Source of the DNA: Halorubrum salsamenti
GTDB taxonomy: Archaea; Halobacteriota; Halobacteria; Halobacteriales; Haloferacaceae
DNA: 64,000 nucleotides
Assembly (NCBI RefSeq): GCF_007671685.1
Contig: NZ_VCNL01000002.1
Location: 620,001-684,000 of the forward strand
Reading direction: 5' to 3'
This document shows, piece by piece, positions 8,464 through 18,517 of the stretch. Each line of letters opens with the position of its first letter. Position 1 is the stretch's first letter. The notes beneath the pieces are model-generated. The model did no database searches, had not been told where the DNA came from, and saw only the letters and a list, made by a program, of their open reading frames with translations. The translations under genes and the position numbers were made by a program.

Positions 8464-9336
8464 CTACTCGCCCGTCTCGATCGGCGCGCCGACGAGGTTC
8501 CCCCACTCGGTCCACGAGCCGTCGTAGTTGCGAACGTCGTCGTAGCCGAGCAGCTCGTGCAGCAGGAACCACTCGATCGACGAGCGCTCGCCGACGCGGC
8601 AGTAGGTGATCGTCGACTCGTCGCCGTCGACGCCGGCGTCTGAGTACAGCTCGCGGAGCTCGTCGGCGCTCTTGAACGTCCCGTCCTCGTTCAGCGTCGT
8701 CCCGATCGGGACGTTGCTCGCGCCGGGGATGTGGCCGCCGCGCTGGGCGGTCTCGTTGAGTCCCTCGGGTGCGATGACCTCGCCGGAGAACTCCTCGGGG
8801 GAGCGCACGTCGACCATCGGGATCCCCTCCTCGATCGCCTTGTCGATGTCGTCCTTGTACGCGCGGACGCTCTCGAAGGGACCGCGGGCCTCGTACTCCT
8901 GTACCGGGAAGTCGGGCTCCTCGGTGGAGAGCGGGTAGTCGTTCTCGACCCAATACCCCTTCCCGCCGTCGATCACGCGCACGTCCTCGTGGCCGTAGTA
9001 CTTGTAGATCCAGTAGCCGAACAGCGCGAACCAGTTGGGGACGCGGCCGCCGCCGTACACGACGACGGTCGTGTCGGCGGTGATCCCGCCGTCGCCGTTT
9101 CGCTCGGCGAAGTCCCCCTTCGAGACGATGTCGCGCTCGGTCTCGTCGGTGAAGACCTCGTCCCACTCGAAGTTCAGCGCGCCCGGGATGTGGCCCTCCT
9201 CGTATGGCGTGTACTCCGACTCGTCGGTGACGGTCGGGTTGTTGATCTCGACGAGCCGATACGCCGGGTCGTCGCTCTCGAACTGCTCGAGGTTCGATTC
9301 GACCCAATCCGCCGTGACGAGTGCGTCTTCTGACAT
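8464..9336 (-). CDS. tssA: Thiosulfate/3-mercaptopyruvate sulfurtransferase
   Basis: 290 residues with two rhodanese domains (about 1-140 and 165-290). The catalytic loop is in the second domain: YCRVGERSS with Cys246; the first domain is inactive, as usual for the family. Transfers a sulfane sulfur from thiosulfate or mercaptopyruvate to a thiophilic acceptor. The loop sequence CRVGERS does not settle which donor is used. The ATG at 9336 (MSEDALVTADWVESNLEQF) matches family starts. Confidence 0.9.
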   Translation of the reverse strand: MSEDALVTADWVESNLEQFESDDPAYRLVEINNPTVTDESEYTPYEEGHIPGALNFEWDEVFTDETERDIVSKGDFAERNGDGGITADTTVVVYGGGRVPNWFALFGYWIYKYYGHEDVRVIDGGKGYWVENDYPLSTEEPDFPVQEYEARGPFESVRAYKDDIDKAIEEGIPMVDVRSPEEFSGEVIAPEGLNETAQRGGHIPGASNVPIGTTLNEDGTFKSADELRELYSDAGVDGDESTITYCRVGERSSIEWFLLHELLGYDDVRNYDGSWTEWGNLVGAPIETGE

Positions 9337-9447
9337 CGTGTCCTGTTACGCACCCAACGGTTTTTGAACTCCCGATATTGGTGGTCCTTGCCGTGGTCTC
9401 GGACGGGCCGGAGCCGTGCCGGCGCTACCGGAGTAGACTCGGCCGCG

Positions 9448-9873
9448 CTACCGGATCACCGTCACGGGTACGTCGGCCTTGTCGACGACGCTCTTCGCGA
9501 CGCTGCCGACGACCTGCTCGCGCTCCTCCGAGAGCCCGCGGTGGCCGACGTAGATGGCGTCGACGGCCTGCTCGGCCGCGTAGTCCGTGATCGCGTCGGC
9601 CGGACGGCCGGTGAGCAGTTGCGTCTCCACGTCGATGGGCTCGTCGCCGACCGCCTCCTCGGCGACGGTTCTGGCGCTCTCCAAGACGCCCTGTCCCGCC
9701 TCGACGGCGGCCTCCTCGCCCGGGAGGATGATCGTCCCGTCGACCAGCTCCGAGTCGGGCGTCAGCACGTGGGCGATCTCGAGCGTCTCGTAGAACGCGA
9801 CCGCCTGTCGCGCGGCGTACCGGACCGCTTCGTCGCTCTCCGTCGAACCGTCGGTCGCAACGAGGTAGCTCAT
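9448..9873 (-). CDS. Universal stress protein UspA family
   Basis: 141 residues from the ATG at 9873 (MSYLVATDGSTESDEAVRYA). A longer frame reaching 10059 would overlap the promoter of the divergent membrane-protein gene, so it is rejected. C-terminal nucleotide loop YVGHRGLSEEREQVVGSVAK fits GxxGx9GS. The long insert DGTIILPGEEAAVEAGQGVL is typical of a haloarchaeal Usp subgroup. Third of four Usp genes in this window. Confidence 0.9.
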   Translation of the reverse strand: MSYLVATDGSTESDEAVRYAARQAVAFYETLEIAHVLTPDSELVDGTIILPGEEAAVEAGQGVLESARTVAEEAVGDEPIDVETQLLTGRPADAITDYAAEQAVDAIYVGHRGLSEEREQVVGSVAKSVVDKADVPVTVIR

Positions 9874-10026
9874 ACCCGGAGATGGCACGGGGACGCACAT
9901 AACTCCTGTCCGGCGTTCCCGCGTCCTGAGTGCGCGGGGGCGTCCACCCGGCGCGCCGACCCAGTTCGTCGAGCCGCATTCACCGGTTCTTATACCCCCG
10001 GCCGATCGTTGCGGAGACGACGACAG

Positions 10027-11486
10027 ATGCCCTCCGTTCCCCGCCGGGAGCGGCTCCACTCCCTCGGAGCCACCGGGTTCCTCCCGGTCCTGCTCGCCAA
10101 CCTGGTCCCGCTCGTCGGCGTGGTCACCCTCGGGTGGGACCCCGCGACGCTCGCCGCGGTGTACGCGGTCGAGGTCGTGCTGTCGATCCCGCTGGCGGGC
10201 GCGACGGCGCTGTTCGCGGCCCGACCGCCCACCGAGGACCGCGAGTCGGGCGTCATCAGCGTCACGGAGTCGCCGTTGGCGAGCAAACGGGGCGCGTTCC
10301 GGCCGGTCTCGTGGCTCCCTCCGGTCTACCCCCGAAACCTCCCGTTCGCGGCGGCCGTCTGCGGCGCGACCGCGTGGATCGCGCTGTTCGTCGGCGTCGC
10401 GTTCTCGCAGGCGTTCGACGTGCCGGCCCTACTCGGTCGTCCGACAGTCCTCGCGTCGGCGCTCGCGCTCCTCGCGGGGCAAGCGGTCGAGGCCGCCCGC
10501 GACTACTTCGGCCGACGGCGGTACGCGGAGACCTCGCCGTACGCGGTCGTGGAAACTCCGACGAGGCGGGCGTTCTTCCTGGTGTTCGCCCTGTTCGCGC
10601 TCCCGCCGCTCCACGCCGCGGGCGGCGGGGTCACCGTGCTCGCCGCCTTCGTCGCCGTCAAGCTCGTCGTCGAGTGGTCGGCGTTCCGGACGGCTCACGC
10701 CGACGACGGTTCCGCCGGCGGTCAGATCACCGGCTGGCTCGCCGGTCCGACCGAGTCGCCCGGCGACCCGGAGCCGATCGCGGTTCCCGACGCCGAACCG
10801 GACGCAGGGGTCCCGGTTCATCGCCGGACCGCCGTCGCCACCGCCGTTCTGAAGACGCTCGTCGGCGTCGCCCCGATCTACGCGACCGGCTTCTTCGTCG
10901 TGTGGATCGCCGCTTTCGGTCTGTTCGTCGGCGGGGCGCCTCCGGTGCCGTCGTCAGCTGGTCCGCGGTCGCCCTCTTCGCGCTGTACCTCGGCGCGCTC
11001 GCCGCGAACGCCGCCGGATTCGCGCTCACCTACGCGCCGATCGAGTACCGTCGGTACGGCGACCGGCTAGTCGCGTACGACGCGTGGCTCGACGAACCGC
11101 AGTGGGCCGCCTCCGTCGATCGGATCCGGGGGGCGAGCGTGGTTCACACTCGGCTCCCGGACCGCGTGTTCGGCACGCGGACCGTGGAGCTGACCGCCGG
11201 CGTCGGCGACGAGGAGACGGAGCGGTTCGTCGGTCCGGTCGCCGACGGCGAGGCGCTCGTCTCGGCGTTCGACCTCCCGGTCCGCTCGACCGACCTGCCG
11301 GCGATGGACCGGCGGATCGCCGCGGGCGCGGTCGGGTTCGGGCTCGCGCTCGCGGCCGGCGCGCTCGCGTTGATCGCCGGGCCGTGGGGCGACTCAGGGA
11401 CCACCGTACGGGTCCTCTTCCTGCTGCCGTTCGGCGTCTGGTCGGTACGGCTGCTGTGGCGGCAGGCGTACGGCGAGCCGGAGTGA
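10027..11486 (+). pseudogene. Frameshifted DUF6498-like membrane protein gene
   Basis: Starts at ATG 10027 (MPSVPRRERLHSLGATGF) with four or five membrane segments and reads well to about residue 304 (LFVGG). It then loses sense and stops at 11070. The expected continuation (GASGAVVSWSAVALFALYLG, then a membrane segment and a PH-like domain to the stop at 11486) is in another frame. The switch falls in the run of four G at 10933-10936, as if one G is missing. Restoring one base gives a 486-residue protein with the organisation I recall for the haloarchaeal DUF6498 family. A sequencing error, a true pseudogene or programmed frameshifting all remain possible. Confidence 0.75.
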
Positions 11487-11509
11487 GCGTGAGCCCGCCC
11501 TCCCGGGGG

Positions 11510-12037
11510 TCAGCCGTCGAGGGGCCGCGCCACCATCTCGCCCCACGGTTCGAAGCCGTGGCGGTCGTAGAAGGCTTTCGCGCGCTCGTTCGCCGGATCC
11601 ACGTCGAGCACGATCCGGTCGAGCGGGAGGTCCTGATCACCCGCGAGGGAAACGACGGCGTCCAGCAGCTCGTCGGCGACGCCGGTCCCGCGGTACTCCG
11701 GGGCGACGTAGAGCTCGTTGATCACCGCGGCGTCCCAGACCATCGCGAGGCGCTCGGGGAGGACGTAGACGTAGCCGACGAGGTTCTCGTCGTCGCCCTC
11801 GATCCCCTCGCCGCCTCTGTCGACCGCGACCGTCACGCACCGCTCGTCGTCGGCGACGCACCGGTCCACCCACGCGAGCCACCGGTCGCGGTACTCGCCG
11901 GTGAGCTTCCCCTCGTAGACGGCGGCCTTCTCGTCCCCGCCGGTCGACTCGCCGAGCCCGCGCTCGAAGGCCGTCTTGAGGTCGTACAGCGCGTCGGCGT
12001 CGGTCTCGGCGTCGTAGGGGCGAATCTCGGCGGTCAT
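11510..12037 (-). CDS. GNAT-family N-acetyltransferase
   Basis: 175 residues from the ATG at 12037. GNAT core: INELYVAPEYRGTGVADELL is motif A (acetyl-CoA pyrophosphate loop R/QxxGxG/A as RGTGVA), followed by LDVDPANERAKAFYDRHGF (motif B). The start ATG overlaps the upstream TGA (ATGA) of the TIGR00300 gene, so the two are translationally coupled. Target amine unknown; coupling to an amino-acid enzyme could hint at a small-molecule substrate. Confidence 0.88.
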   Translation of the reverse strand: MTAEIRPYDAETDADALYDLKTAFERGLGESTGGDEKAAVYEGKLTGEYRDRWLAWVDRCVADDERCVTVAVDRGGEGIEGDDENLVGYVYVLPERLAMVWDAAVINELYVAPEYRGTGVADELLDAVVSLAGDQDLPLDRIVLDVDPANERAKAFYDRHGFEPWGEMVARPLDG

Positions 12038-13326
12038 TCCTCCTCGGCGTGAGGGTATCCGTCGTCGGCGACGGCGACGTCGCCGTCCTCGCCCTCCAGC
12101 ACGAACTTCGCGAGCGTGGGAACGAACGTCCCGATGTCGGTGACCATCCCGACCGCCTGCGCCGAGCCGCGGTCGAGCAGCTGGGTGACGGTGGCGGGGT
12201 TGATGTCGACGCAGACGGTCTTCGTCGTCGACGGGAGGCAGTTCCCGACCGCGACCGAGTGGAGCAGGGTCGCGAGCATCAACACGATGTCGGCGTCGTG
12301 GGCCTGCTCGCGGATGGCGTCCTGCGCCTCCACCGCGTCGGTGATCGTGTCCGGGAGCGGCCCGTCGTCGCGGATCGAGCCCGCGAGGACGGTGTCGACG
12401 TCGTTTCGCACGCACTGGTACATCACGCCCTCCGTGACGATCCCGTCTTCGACGGCGGCCTCGATCCCGCCCGCCCGGATGATCTCGGAGATGGTCCAGA
12501 TGTGGTGTTTGTGGCCCTTTCGCGGGTGTTCGAGCGTCTCCACGTCCATCCCGAGCGAGGTGCCGTACAGCGAGCGCTCCAAGTCGTGGGTGGCGAAGCC
12601 GTTGCCCGCCGAGAGGGAGTCGACGTGGCCCGCCTCGACCAGGTCCGCGAGCGCGTCGCCCGCCCCCGAGTGGATCACGGCGGGCCCGGCGACGACCATC
12701 ACGTTCCCGCCGGCCTCGGTCACCTCGCGGAGCTCCTCGGCGACCTCGCGGATCGTCGACTCGGAGGGGCGCTCGGAGGAGACGCCGCCCTGCATGAAGC
12801 CGAACGCGCCGCCCCCGCTGCGGGGGCGCTCGGGGGGGTTCACGCGGATCCCCGACTGGTCGGTCGCGACGAGATCGCCCTCCTCGACCGCGTTGAGCAC
12901 CTTCGTGTACGCCCGGGGACCGTCATCGGGACCGCCGTCGGGGTCCACGATCAGCGCGCAGTCCATCTCGATCCGTTCGACGTCGATCCACTCGCCGTCG
13001 TACAGCACCTCGGTCGGATGGTTCGTGGTGGAGTAGAAGTCCGGGGGAACGACCTTGTCGGCGGGCGCCGCAACGAGTTCCACGTCGCTCGGATCTTCGA
13101 GCACCGCGCCGTTCTGGTGGAGCTCGTGGAGGATCGCCTGGAGCGTCTCCGGGTCGTCGGCAGAGACCGCCATCCGGCAGTACGACTCCTCGTTCTCGTG
13201 TTTCCCCACGTCGAACTGCTCGACGTCGAAGGAGCCGCCGAGATCCATCACCGCGCCGAAACAGCGCTGCATCGTCCCGCTGTCGATGATGTGCCCCTCG
13301 ATCTCGACGGTGCGTGAGTGGCTCAT
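12034..13326 (-). CDS. TIGR00300 (LOR/SDH-like) protein, probable ornithine cyclodeaminase
   Basis: 430 residues from the ATG at 13326. N-terminal LOR/SDH domain (RTVEIEGHIIDSGTMQRCFG, 5-24) and a C-terminal domain with VMVVAGPAVIHSGAG, RKGHKHHIW and SVAVGNCLPSTTKTVCVDIN. Characterised relatives are an unusual NAD-dependent ornithine cyclodeaminase from Methanococcus and the C-terminal domain of cyanobacterial AgrE, which turn ornithine into proline and ammonia. That supports a role in arginine/ornithine catabolism or proline supply. Family membership is firm, the exact reaction is inferred. Followed with a 4-base overlap by a GNAT gene. Confidence 0.82.
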   Translation of the reverse strand: MSHSRTVEIEGHIIDSGTMQRCFGAVMDLGGSFDVEQFDVGKHENEESYCRMAVSADDPETLQAILHELHQNGAVLEDPSDVELVAAPADKVVPPDFYSTTNHPTEVLYDGEWIDVERIEMDCALIVDPDGGPDDGPRAYTKVLNAVEEGDLVATDQSGIRVNPPERPRSGGGAFGFMQGGVSSERPSESTIREVAEELREVTEAGGNVMVVAGPAVIHSGAGDALADLVEAGHVDSLSAGNGFATHDLERSLYGTSLGMDVETLEHPRKGHKHHIWTISEIIRAGGIEAAVEDGIVTEGVMYQCVRNDVDTVLAGSIRDDGPLPDTITDAVEAQDAIREQAHDADIVLMLATLLHSVAVGNCLPSTTKTVCVDINPATVTQLLDRGSAQAVGMVTDIGTFVPTLAKFVLEGEDGDVAVADDGYPHAEEE

Positions 13327-13406
13327 ACCACACGGTTTCGCCCCGCGGAGAAACCCGTTTCCCATTCGCCGAACGTCGCGGGGGACTCCCGATCGCCGAC
13401 TCGGGA

Positions 13407-15278
13407 TTATAACAAGCCGAGCGCCATGAGGATCTGATTCCCGAAGATCATCATGATCAGCCCGGCGAGCATGACGAGTCCGGACGAGACCGTGATCGTC
13501 CGGACCGCGGCGTGGCGGTCGGAGACGGGGACCCGGCTCACCACCGCCTCGGCGACCATCCGGAGGATGCGGCCGCCGTCGAGCGGGAACGCGGGTAGGC
13601 AGTTGAACAGCGCGAGCTGGATGTTGATCCACCCGGTCCAGAAGAGCAGGTTCGCGAGCAGGAACGTCCCGCCTCCGAAGGCGGCGAACGCGCCCTCGAC
13701 CACGTAGAAGTTGGTCATCTCGCCGGTGAACCCCGCGAAGTTGAACGGGAGCCCGAAGAGGCTGCCGAGCGGGAGGATGAGCGACGCGAACACGAGCCCG
13801 AGCGGCGAGTCCGTGAGCCCGCCGAGCGCGAGCCCGTCGGTCGCGCCCTCGCCGCCGTCGCCGCCGAGCAGTTCGAGGTACGCGCCGGCCGGGTACTCCG
13901 AGACGCCGAAGTCGTCGAGCGCGAGCCCGCTGGAGCCCGGGAAGACGCTCACGCCGACGAACCCGCCGTCGCGGTTCGGGTGCGGGTCGAGCTCCACGTC
14001 GTAGGGCACGCGCTCGTCGTCTGGGCCGTAGGCGACGACCTCGACGGTCGTTCCGGGCTGGCGCTCGCCGAGCGCCGCCGAGAGCTCGTCGTTGCTCCGG
14101 ACGCGCTCCCCGTCGATCGAGACGATCGTCATGGGCTCGCCGAGGGGGGCGCCCGCCGCGTGAAGGGGGCCGTCCTCCTGCACGCCGAGCGCGTAGGCGC
14201 CGATTGGGATCTCGGCGGTCTCGGCGTCGATCGTGGCGTTGGCCGCGCCGTCGGCGTCGACGGTCACCGTCGCGCGCTCGGCGTCGCCGACGGCGTCGAG
14301 GAACTGCCCCTCGGTCGCCACGGGCTCGCCGTTGACCGAGGCGATCGCCACCGGCTCCGACTCGATGGTCACCCCCAGCGGGTTCCCGCCCGCGGAGCCG
14401 ATCACGTGGAGCTCGCGGTCCACCTCGACGGTCCGCTCCCCGTCGCCGTCGTCGGCCGTGACGCTCACGGTCTCGCCGGCGTCGGCGAGGGCGGCCTCGA
14501 ACTCCTCGGCGGTGTCGACCGGCGCGCCGTCGACCGCGACCAGCCGGTCACCAGACGCGATGTCGGCCGCCGCGGCCGGCGACTCGGGGGTCACCTCGCC
14601 GACGCCGTAGCCCGGTGCCGGCGCGATCGCGCCGACGACGGGACCGAAGAGGAGCGCGAAGACGAGCACCGTGAGGACCGTGTTCGCGGTGACGCCGGCG
14701 GCGAACATCCGGGCGCGGGCGCCGCGGGAGGCCTCCTGTGTCGCCTCCTCGTCCGGCTCGACGAAGGCGCCGACCGGGAGGAACGTGAAGAAGACGAGTC
14801 CCATCGACTCGATGTCGATCCCCTCGACGCGACACAACAGGCCGTGTGCGCCCTCGTGGACGACCATCGCGACCGCGAGCCCGGCGACGATCTCGGGCGC
14901 GACCGAGAGGGGGAGGAAGTCGTTCACGCCGGGGATGATGAGGAAGTTCTGCGGCTGCTGGATCGCGGAGGGTTGGACGGTGCGGATCGCGGACAGCGCC
15001 GACGAGAGGATGAGAACGAACGACCCCACCATCGCGACGAGCGCGCCGCCGAGCCCGAGGTTCGCGACGGCCCGCCAGAGCCGCTCCGGCGCGGCGAGTC
15101 GATCGAGGAAAGCTCGGCCACGGAGGGTGCGAAGGGTCAGTACCGGTCCGGAGACGCGGACGGACTCCGGGAGGACTCCCCGGTTCCGGAGCCATATCGC
15201 GGCCGCGGAGTACGCGAGGACCCCCGTGAGGACCCACAGCAGCGTGTTCTCGGCGAACAGTTCCGTCAGGACGTTCAT
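13407..15278 (-). CDS. Site-2 protease family intramembrane metalloprotease with PDZ domains
   Basis: 623 residues from the ATG at 15278 (MNVLTELFAENTLLWVL). Zinc motif HEGAH at residues 141-145 in a membrane segment and NCLPAFPLDGGRI near 560-571 (third ligand D567). Two PDZ-like domains lie between (about 225-305 and 370-440), recognisable by SPAAAADIASGDRLVAVDG. These enzymes cleave membrane-anchored regulators. The N-terminal part adds several hydrophobic segments. An upstream in-frame start at 15362 adds 28 polar residues and is less likely. Confidence 0.9.
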   Translation of the reverse strand: MNVLTELFAENTLLWVLTGVLAYSAAAIWLRNRGVLPESVRVSGPVLTLRTLRGRAFLDRLAAPERLWRAVANLGLGGALVAMVGSFVLILSSALSAIRTVQPSAIQQPQNFLIIPGVNDFLPLSVAPEIVAGLAVAMVVHEGAHGLLCRVEGIDIESMGLVFFTFLPVGAFVEPDEEATQEASRGARARMFAAGVTANTVLTVLVFALLFGPVVGAIAPAPGYGVGEVTPESPAAAADIASGDRLVAVDGAPVDTAEEFEAALADAGETVSVTADDGDGERTVEVDRELHVIGSAGGNPLGVTIESEPVAIASVNGEPVATEGQFLDAVGDAERATVTVDADGAANATIDAETAEIPIGAYALGVQEDGPLHAAGAPLGEPMTIVSIDGERVRSNDELSAALGERQPGTTVEVVAYGPDDERVPYDVELDPHPNRDGGFVGVSVFPGSSGLALDDFGVSEYPAGAYLELLGGDGGEGATDGLALGGLTDSPLGLVFASLILPLGSLFGLPFNFAGFTGEMTNFYVVEGAFAAFGGGTFLLANLLFWTGWINIQLALFNCLPAFPLDGGRILRMVAEAVVSRVPVSDRHAAVRTITVSSGLVMLAGLIMMIFGNQILMALGLL

Positions 15279-15416
15279 GACGAACAGGTCCGTGTCGGTC
15301 GGGTGTAAGCCGTTCGGTTGTCGGGACGGTTCTTCGGTCCCGTTCCGGGCCGCAGTCACCAAGAAGGAAGGGCCGCCAACTCAACACCCAAGTACCCCCC
15401 GGTCCAACTGCCGGCC

Positions 15417-15656
15417 ATGATGGCGCTCACCGATGTCGTCACCCGACTCGTCGGAGACGTGGGGCGGTTCGTTGACCTGTTCTTGAACGACCTGATCCTC
15501 GGGGCCGGCGATCCGGTGTCGGCGCTCTTGGTGGTCGTCGGTCAGGTGCTGCTCGTCGCCGCGGTGGCCATATTCGGCTACGCGACGATCGGCGCCCTCT
15601 TACAGGAGATCGGCGTGACGCTCCCCTCGCTCGGTGGCCGCGGTCCGGCGGAGTAG
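15417..15656 (+). CDS. Small one-pass membrane protein
   Basis: 79 residues from ATG 15417 (a second ATG directly follows at 15420). One strong membrane segment at about 34-62 (PVSALLVVVGQVLLVAAVAI). Not recognised. Divergent from the site-2 protease gene and separated from it by 138 bases. Could be a haloarchaeal small membrane protein of unknown role. Confidence 0.65.
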   Translation: MMALTDVVTRLVGDVGRFVDLFLNDLILGAGDPVSALLVVVGQVLLVAAVAIFGYATIGALLQEIGVTLPSLGGRGPAE

Positions 15657-15680
15657 CGCGTCACAGTCGCGGGTCTCTCC

Positions 15681-17420
15681 TCAGTCGTCGTCGGCGCCCG
15701 CAGTCGACGCTCCCGATCGCTCCGCCTCGGGGACTTCCGTTCCGGTCGCGCGGTCGTCGCCACCGGCGTCCTCGGGAACGTCGAACTCGTCGAGCGTCGC
15801 GAGCAGTTCGTCCGACTGGTCAGAGAGCGCGTGGACCCGTCGGGTGACCTCGGACACCGTCGCGGTCTGCTCCTCGGCCGCGGCGGCGGCGGTCTCCGCC
15901 TCGGTCGCCGTCTGTCGGCTGACCGAGGCGATGTCGTCGACCATGTCGACGACCTCTTGGGTCGTCCGCGCCTGGTCGTCCGTCGCCTCGCTTATCTCCT
16001 GGACCGTCTCGTCGACGGTCGTCACGTCCTCGACGACCTCCTCGAACTCCCGGAGCGTCGACTCGATCGTGTCGACGCCGTCCGACACCTGCGACTCCAT
16101 TGCGTCTACGTCCTCCGCGGTCTCCGCAGACGCCGTCTGCACCTCGTCGATGCGCCCGGAGATCGCCGCGGCCTCTTCGCGGGTCTCCTCGGCGAGCGCC
16201 TTCACCTCGTCGGCGACGACCGCGAACCCGTCGCCGGAGCCGCCGGCCCGCGCCGCCTCGATTGAGGCGTTCAGCGCGAGCAGGTTCGTCTCCTCGGCGA
16301 TCCCGTCGATCACGGAGGCGATCTCGTCGATCTCGCCGATCCGGTCGACGAGGTCTTCGACCGCCGTCGCCGTCTCGGCGATGCTGGCTTCGAGCGCCTC
16401 CAGCTCCTCGATCGCCTCGGCCGCCTCCTCCCGCCCGGTCCGTCCCCGCTCCGCCGCGCTCCGGGCGGTCGCGGCCGCGTCGTCGGCCGACGCCGCGATC
16501 TCCTCCACGGTCGCCGAGAGCGTGCTCATCTCGCCGGAGACCGACTCCAGCTGCTCGGTCTGTTCGGCGGCGCCGTCGCTTATCTCTTGGACCGACCGCG
16601 CGACCTCCTCGCTGGCGTCGTCGACCTCGTCCATGCTCACGCGCACGTCGCCGCTCGCGTCCGCGACCTCGCCCGTGAACGACGCGACCTCGCCGACCGT
16701 CCCGCCGAGCGTGGTCACGAGCCGGTTGTAGTTCTCGACGAGCCCGACGTACCGGTCCTCGTCGGTCGCCAGCGCGCCGTCGTCGATCGTCGCGGTCAGG
16801 TCGCCGCCCCGCGCGCGCTCCGCCGCGTCGCCGAAGGCGTCGACGAGCGATTCGAGTTCGGTCGTGTACGACTCGAGGTTCGCGGCCATCTCGTCGAGCG
16901 AGTCGCCGAACGCGCCAGGCACGTCCTCGTCGAGCGCGGGGTCGTCGAACTCCTGTGTCGCGAGCGCCTCCGCCTGCGCCGAGACGGTGCCGAGGTAGCG
17001 CTCGACCTCGGCGAACGAGTTCGCGAGGCTCCCGATCTCGTCGGGCTGGTCGCTGCCGGCCAGCGCGGTGCCAGAGGCGTCACTCGCGCCGAGAACGCCG
17101 ACATCGCCCGAAGCGATCGCGTCGGCGCCGGTCTCCAGTTGCCGGATCGGAGTCACGAAGTCGCGGCGGACGATAAGGAGGGTGTTGTAGATCGCGACGA
17201 CGGCGCCGAGAAACAGGGCGCCGGAGAGAACGTACGAAAGCGTTCCCGAGACCAGAAGCGGCACGAGGAAGATACCGACGGTGACGAGAAACTGTATCCC
17301 GACGGCCGTGACGACCTTGCGCTCGATCGATTCGGAGATTTCGAGGCGGTCCATCGTCCCCCACAGGAGGGCCTCGTACCGCCCCTGAAGACCCGATCGT
17401 GGCTGTCGTGTCGTCGACAT
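15681..17420 (-). CDS. Methyl-accepting chemotaxis transducer (Htr family)
   Basis: 579 residues from the ATG at 17420 ([16 protein letters not shown]); an upstream start at 17456 is possible. Two membrane segments at about 36-60 and 62-84, a HAMP-like stretch, then long coiled coil. The signalling tip [18 protein letters not shown] (about 376-393) followed by [16 protein letters not shown] is diagnostic. There is no sizeable extracellular sensor domain, so it probably senses membrane or cytoplasmic signals. No other che genes are nearby. Confidence 0.93.
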   Translation of the reverse strand: MSTTRQPRSGLQGRYEALLWGTMDRLEISESIERKVVTAVGIQFLVTVGIFLVPLLVSGTLSYVLSGALFLGAVVAIYNTLLIVRRDFVTPIRQLETGADAIASGDVGVLGASDASGTALAGSDQPDEIGSLANSFAEVERYLGTVSAQAEALATQEFDDPALDEDVPGAFGDSLDEMAANLESYTTELESLVDAFGDAAERARGGDLTATIDDGALATDEDRYVGLVENYNRLVTTLGGTVGEVASFTGEVADASGDVRVSMDEVDDASEEVARSVQEISDGAAEQTEQLESVSGEMSTLSATVEEIAASADDAAATARSAAERGRTGREEAAEAIEELEALEASIAETATAVEDLVDRIGEIDEIASVIDGIAEETNLLALNASIEAARAGGSGDGFAVVADEVKALAEETREEAAAISGRIDEVQTASAETAEDVDAMESQVSDGVDTIESTLREFEEVVEDVTTVDETVQEISEATDDQARTTQEVVDMVDDIASVSRQTATEAETAAAAAEEQTATVSEVTRRVHALSDQSDELLATLDEFDVPEDAGGDDRATGTEVPEAERSGASTAGADDD

Positions 17421-17531
17421 ACACGGGACTCGACGGAAGCGGGTTATGAAGCTCACCCCGGAGTTATCAGGCGCGATTCCCGATTCTCGGGCCGCGGGAA
17501 CGCCGGGGACGCCGGGGATGGCGGGGACGGT

Positions 17532-18515
17532 TTAAAAGACTCCGCTCACGGCTTCGGCCGCGAGACCGACCGCACTCTCCAGGTCCGGGCCGAGCGGCGA
17601 TCCGACGACGAGCCCGTCGGCGTGTCCGGCGACGGCGGCCGCGCGCTCGCGGACGGTCTCGGGGGTGCCGGCCATGCAGAACGCGTCGATCATCTCGGGA
17701 GTCACGCGCTCGAAGGCCGCGGAGAACTCGCCGGCCGAGACGCGGTCGCCGATCGCGGCGGCGGCGTCGGGGTCGATCCCGTGGCGCTTCAGGACCGGCG
17801 GCGCCGCGCCCCCGGCGATGAACGCGACCGGCGGGCGGGCGGCCTCGCGGGCCGCGTCCTCCTCTTCGGCGATCGAGACCGCGGCGTACGCGATGAGGTC
17901 GAAGTCGCCGCGGTCGTCGGGGCGGTCCGCGAGCCCGTCGTCGACCTGTTCGCGGGCCCACGCGAGGTCCCTCGGATGCGACCCGTTGTACAGCAGCCCG
18001 TCGGCGTGTTTCGCGGCCATCCGACACATGTGCGGTCCCTCGCCGCCGACGTGGACCGGGATCGACGCGCCCTGCGGGGGCTCGTAGTTGAGCCCGGCCC
18101 CGTCGGCGTCGAAGGTCCCCTCGTGGTCGACGCGCTCGCCGGCCCACAGCCTCTGGGCGGTCTTGAACGCCTCCAGCACGGGGCGGAGCCCGCGCTCGTC
18201 TTCGAGCCCGAGGTTCCGGAGCGTCGAGGGGTCGCCGGGGCCGAGCCCGAAGACGGCGCGCCCCTCCGACAGCTCGTCGAGGGTCGCGACCTTCGAGGCG
18301 AGCGTCACGGGATGGGTCTCGTAGGGGTTGGCGACGCCCGGGCCGAGCCGGACCGAGTCGGTGGCGGTCGCGAGCTGCGAGAGGAACGCCCACGGGTCGC
18401 GGTTGTTGTAGTGACACGTCGAGTAGACGGCGTCGTAGCCGGCGTCCTCGGCGCGGACGCCGAGGTCGACGAGGCGATGCAGGTCGTGTTCGGGGGTGAG
18501 TTCGATGCCGAGCAT
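17532..18515 (-). CDS. mer: F420-dependent LLM-class oxidoreductase (Mer-like)
   Basis: 327 residues from the ATG at 18515, two bases after the cofE stop. Bacterial-luciferase-like barrel: MLGIELTPEHD, YSTCHYNNRDPW, LGPGVANPYETHP, ELSEGRAVFGLGPG and IPVHVGGEGPHM are typical of 5,10-methylenetetrahydromethanopterin reductase-like proteins. In haloarchaea, which do not make methane, the enzyme probably serves folate/one-carbon chemistry with F420. Adjacent cofE, which builds the F420 tail, supports F420 use. The true substrate is inferred. Confidence 0.85.
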   Translation of the reverse strand: MLGIELTPEHDLHRLVDLGVRAEDAGYDAVYSTCHYNNRDPWAFLSQLATATDSVRLGPGVANPYETHPVTLASKVATLDELSEGRAVFGLGPGDPSTLRNLGLEDERGLRPVLEAFKTAQRLWAGERVDHEGTFDADGAGLNYEPPQGASIPVHVGGEGPHMCRMAAKHADGLLYNGSHPRDLAWAREQVDDGLADRPDDRGDFDLIAYAAVSIAEEEDAAREAARPPVAFIAGGAAPPVLKRHGIDPDAAAAIGDRVSAGEFSAAFERVTPEMIDAFCMAGTPETVRERAAAVAGHADGLVVGSPLGPDLESAVGLAAEAVSGVF

Positions 18516-18517
18516 GG

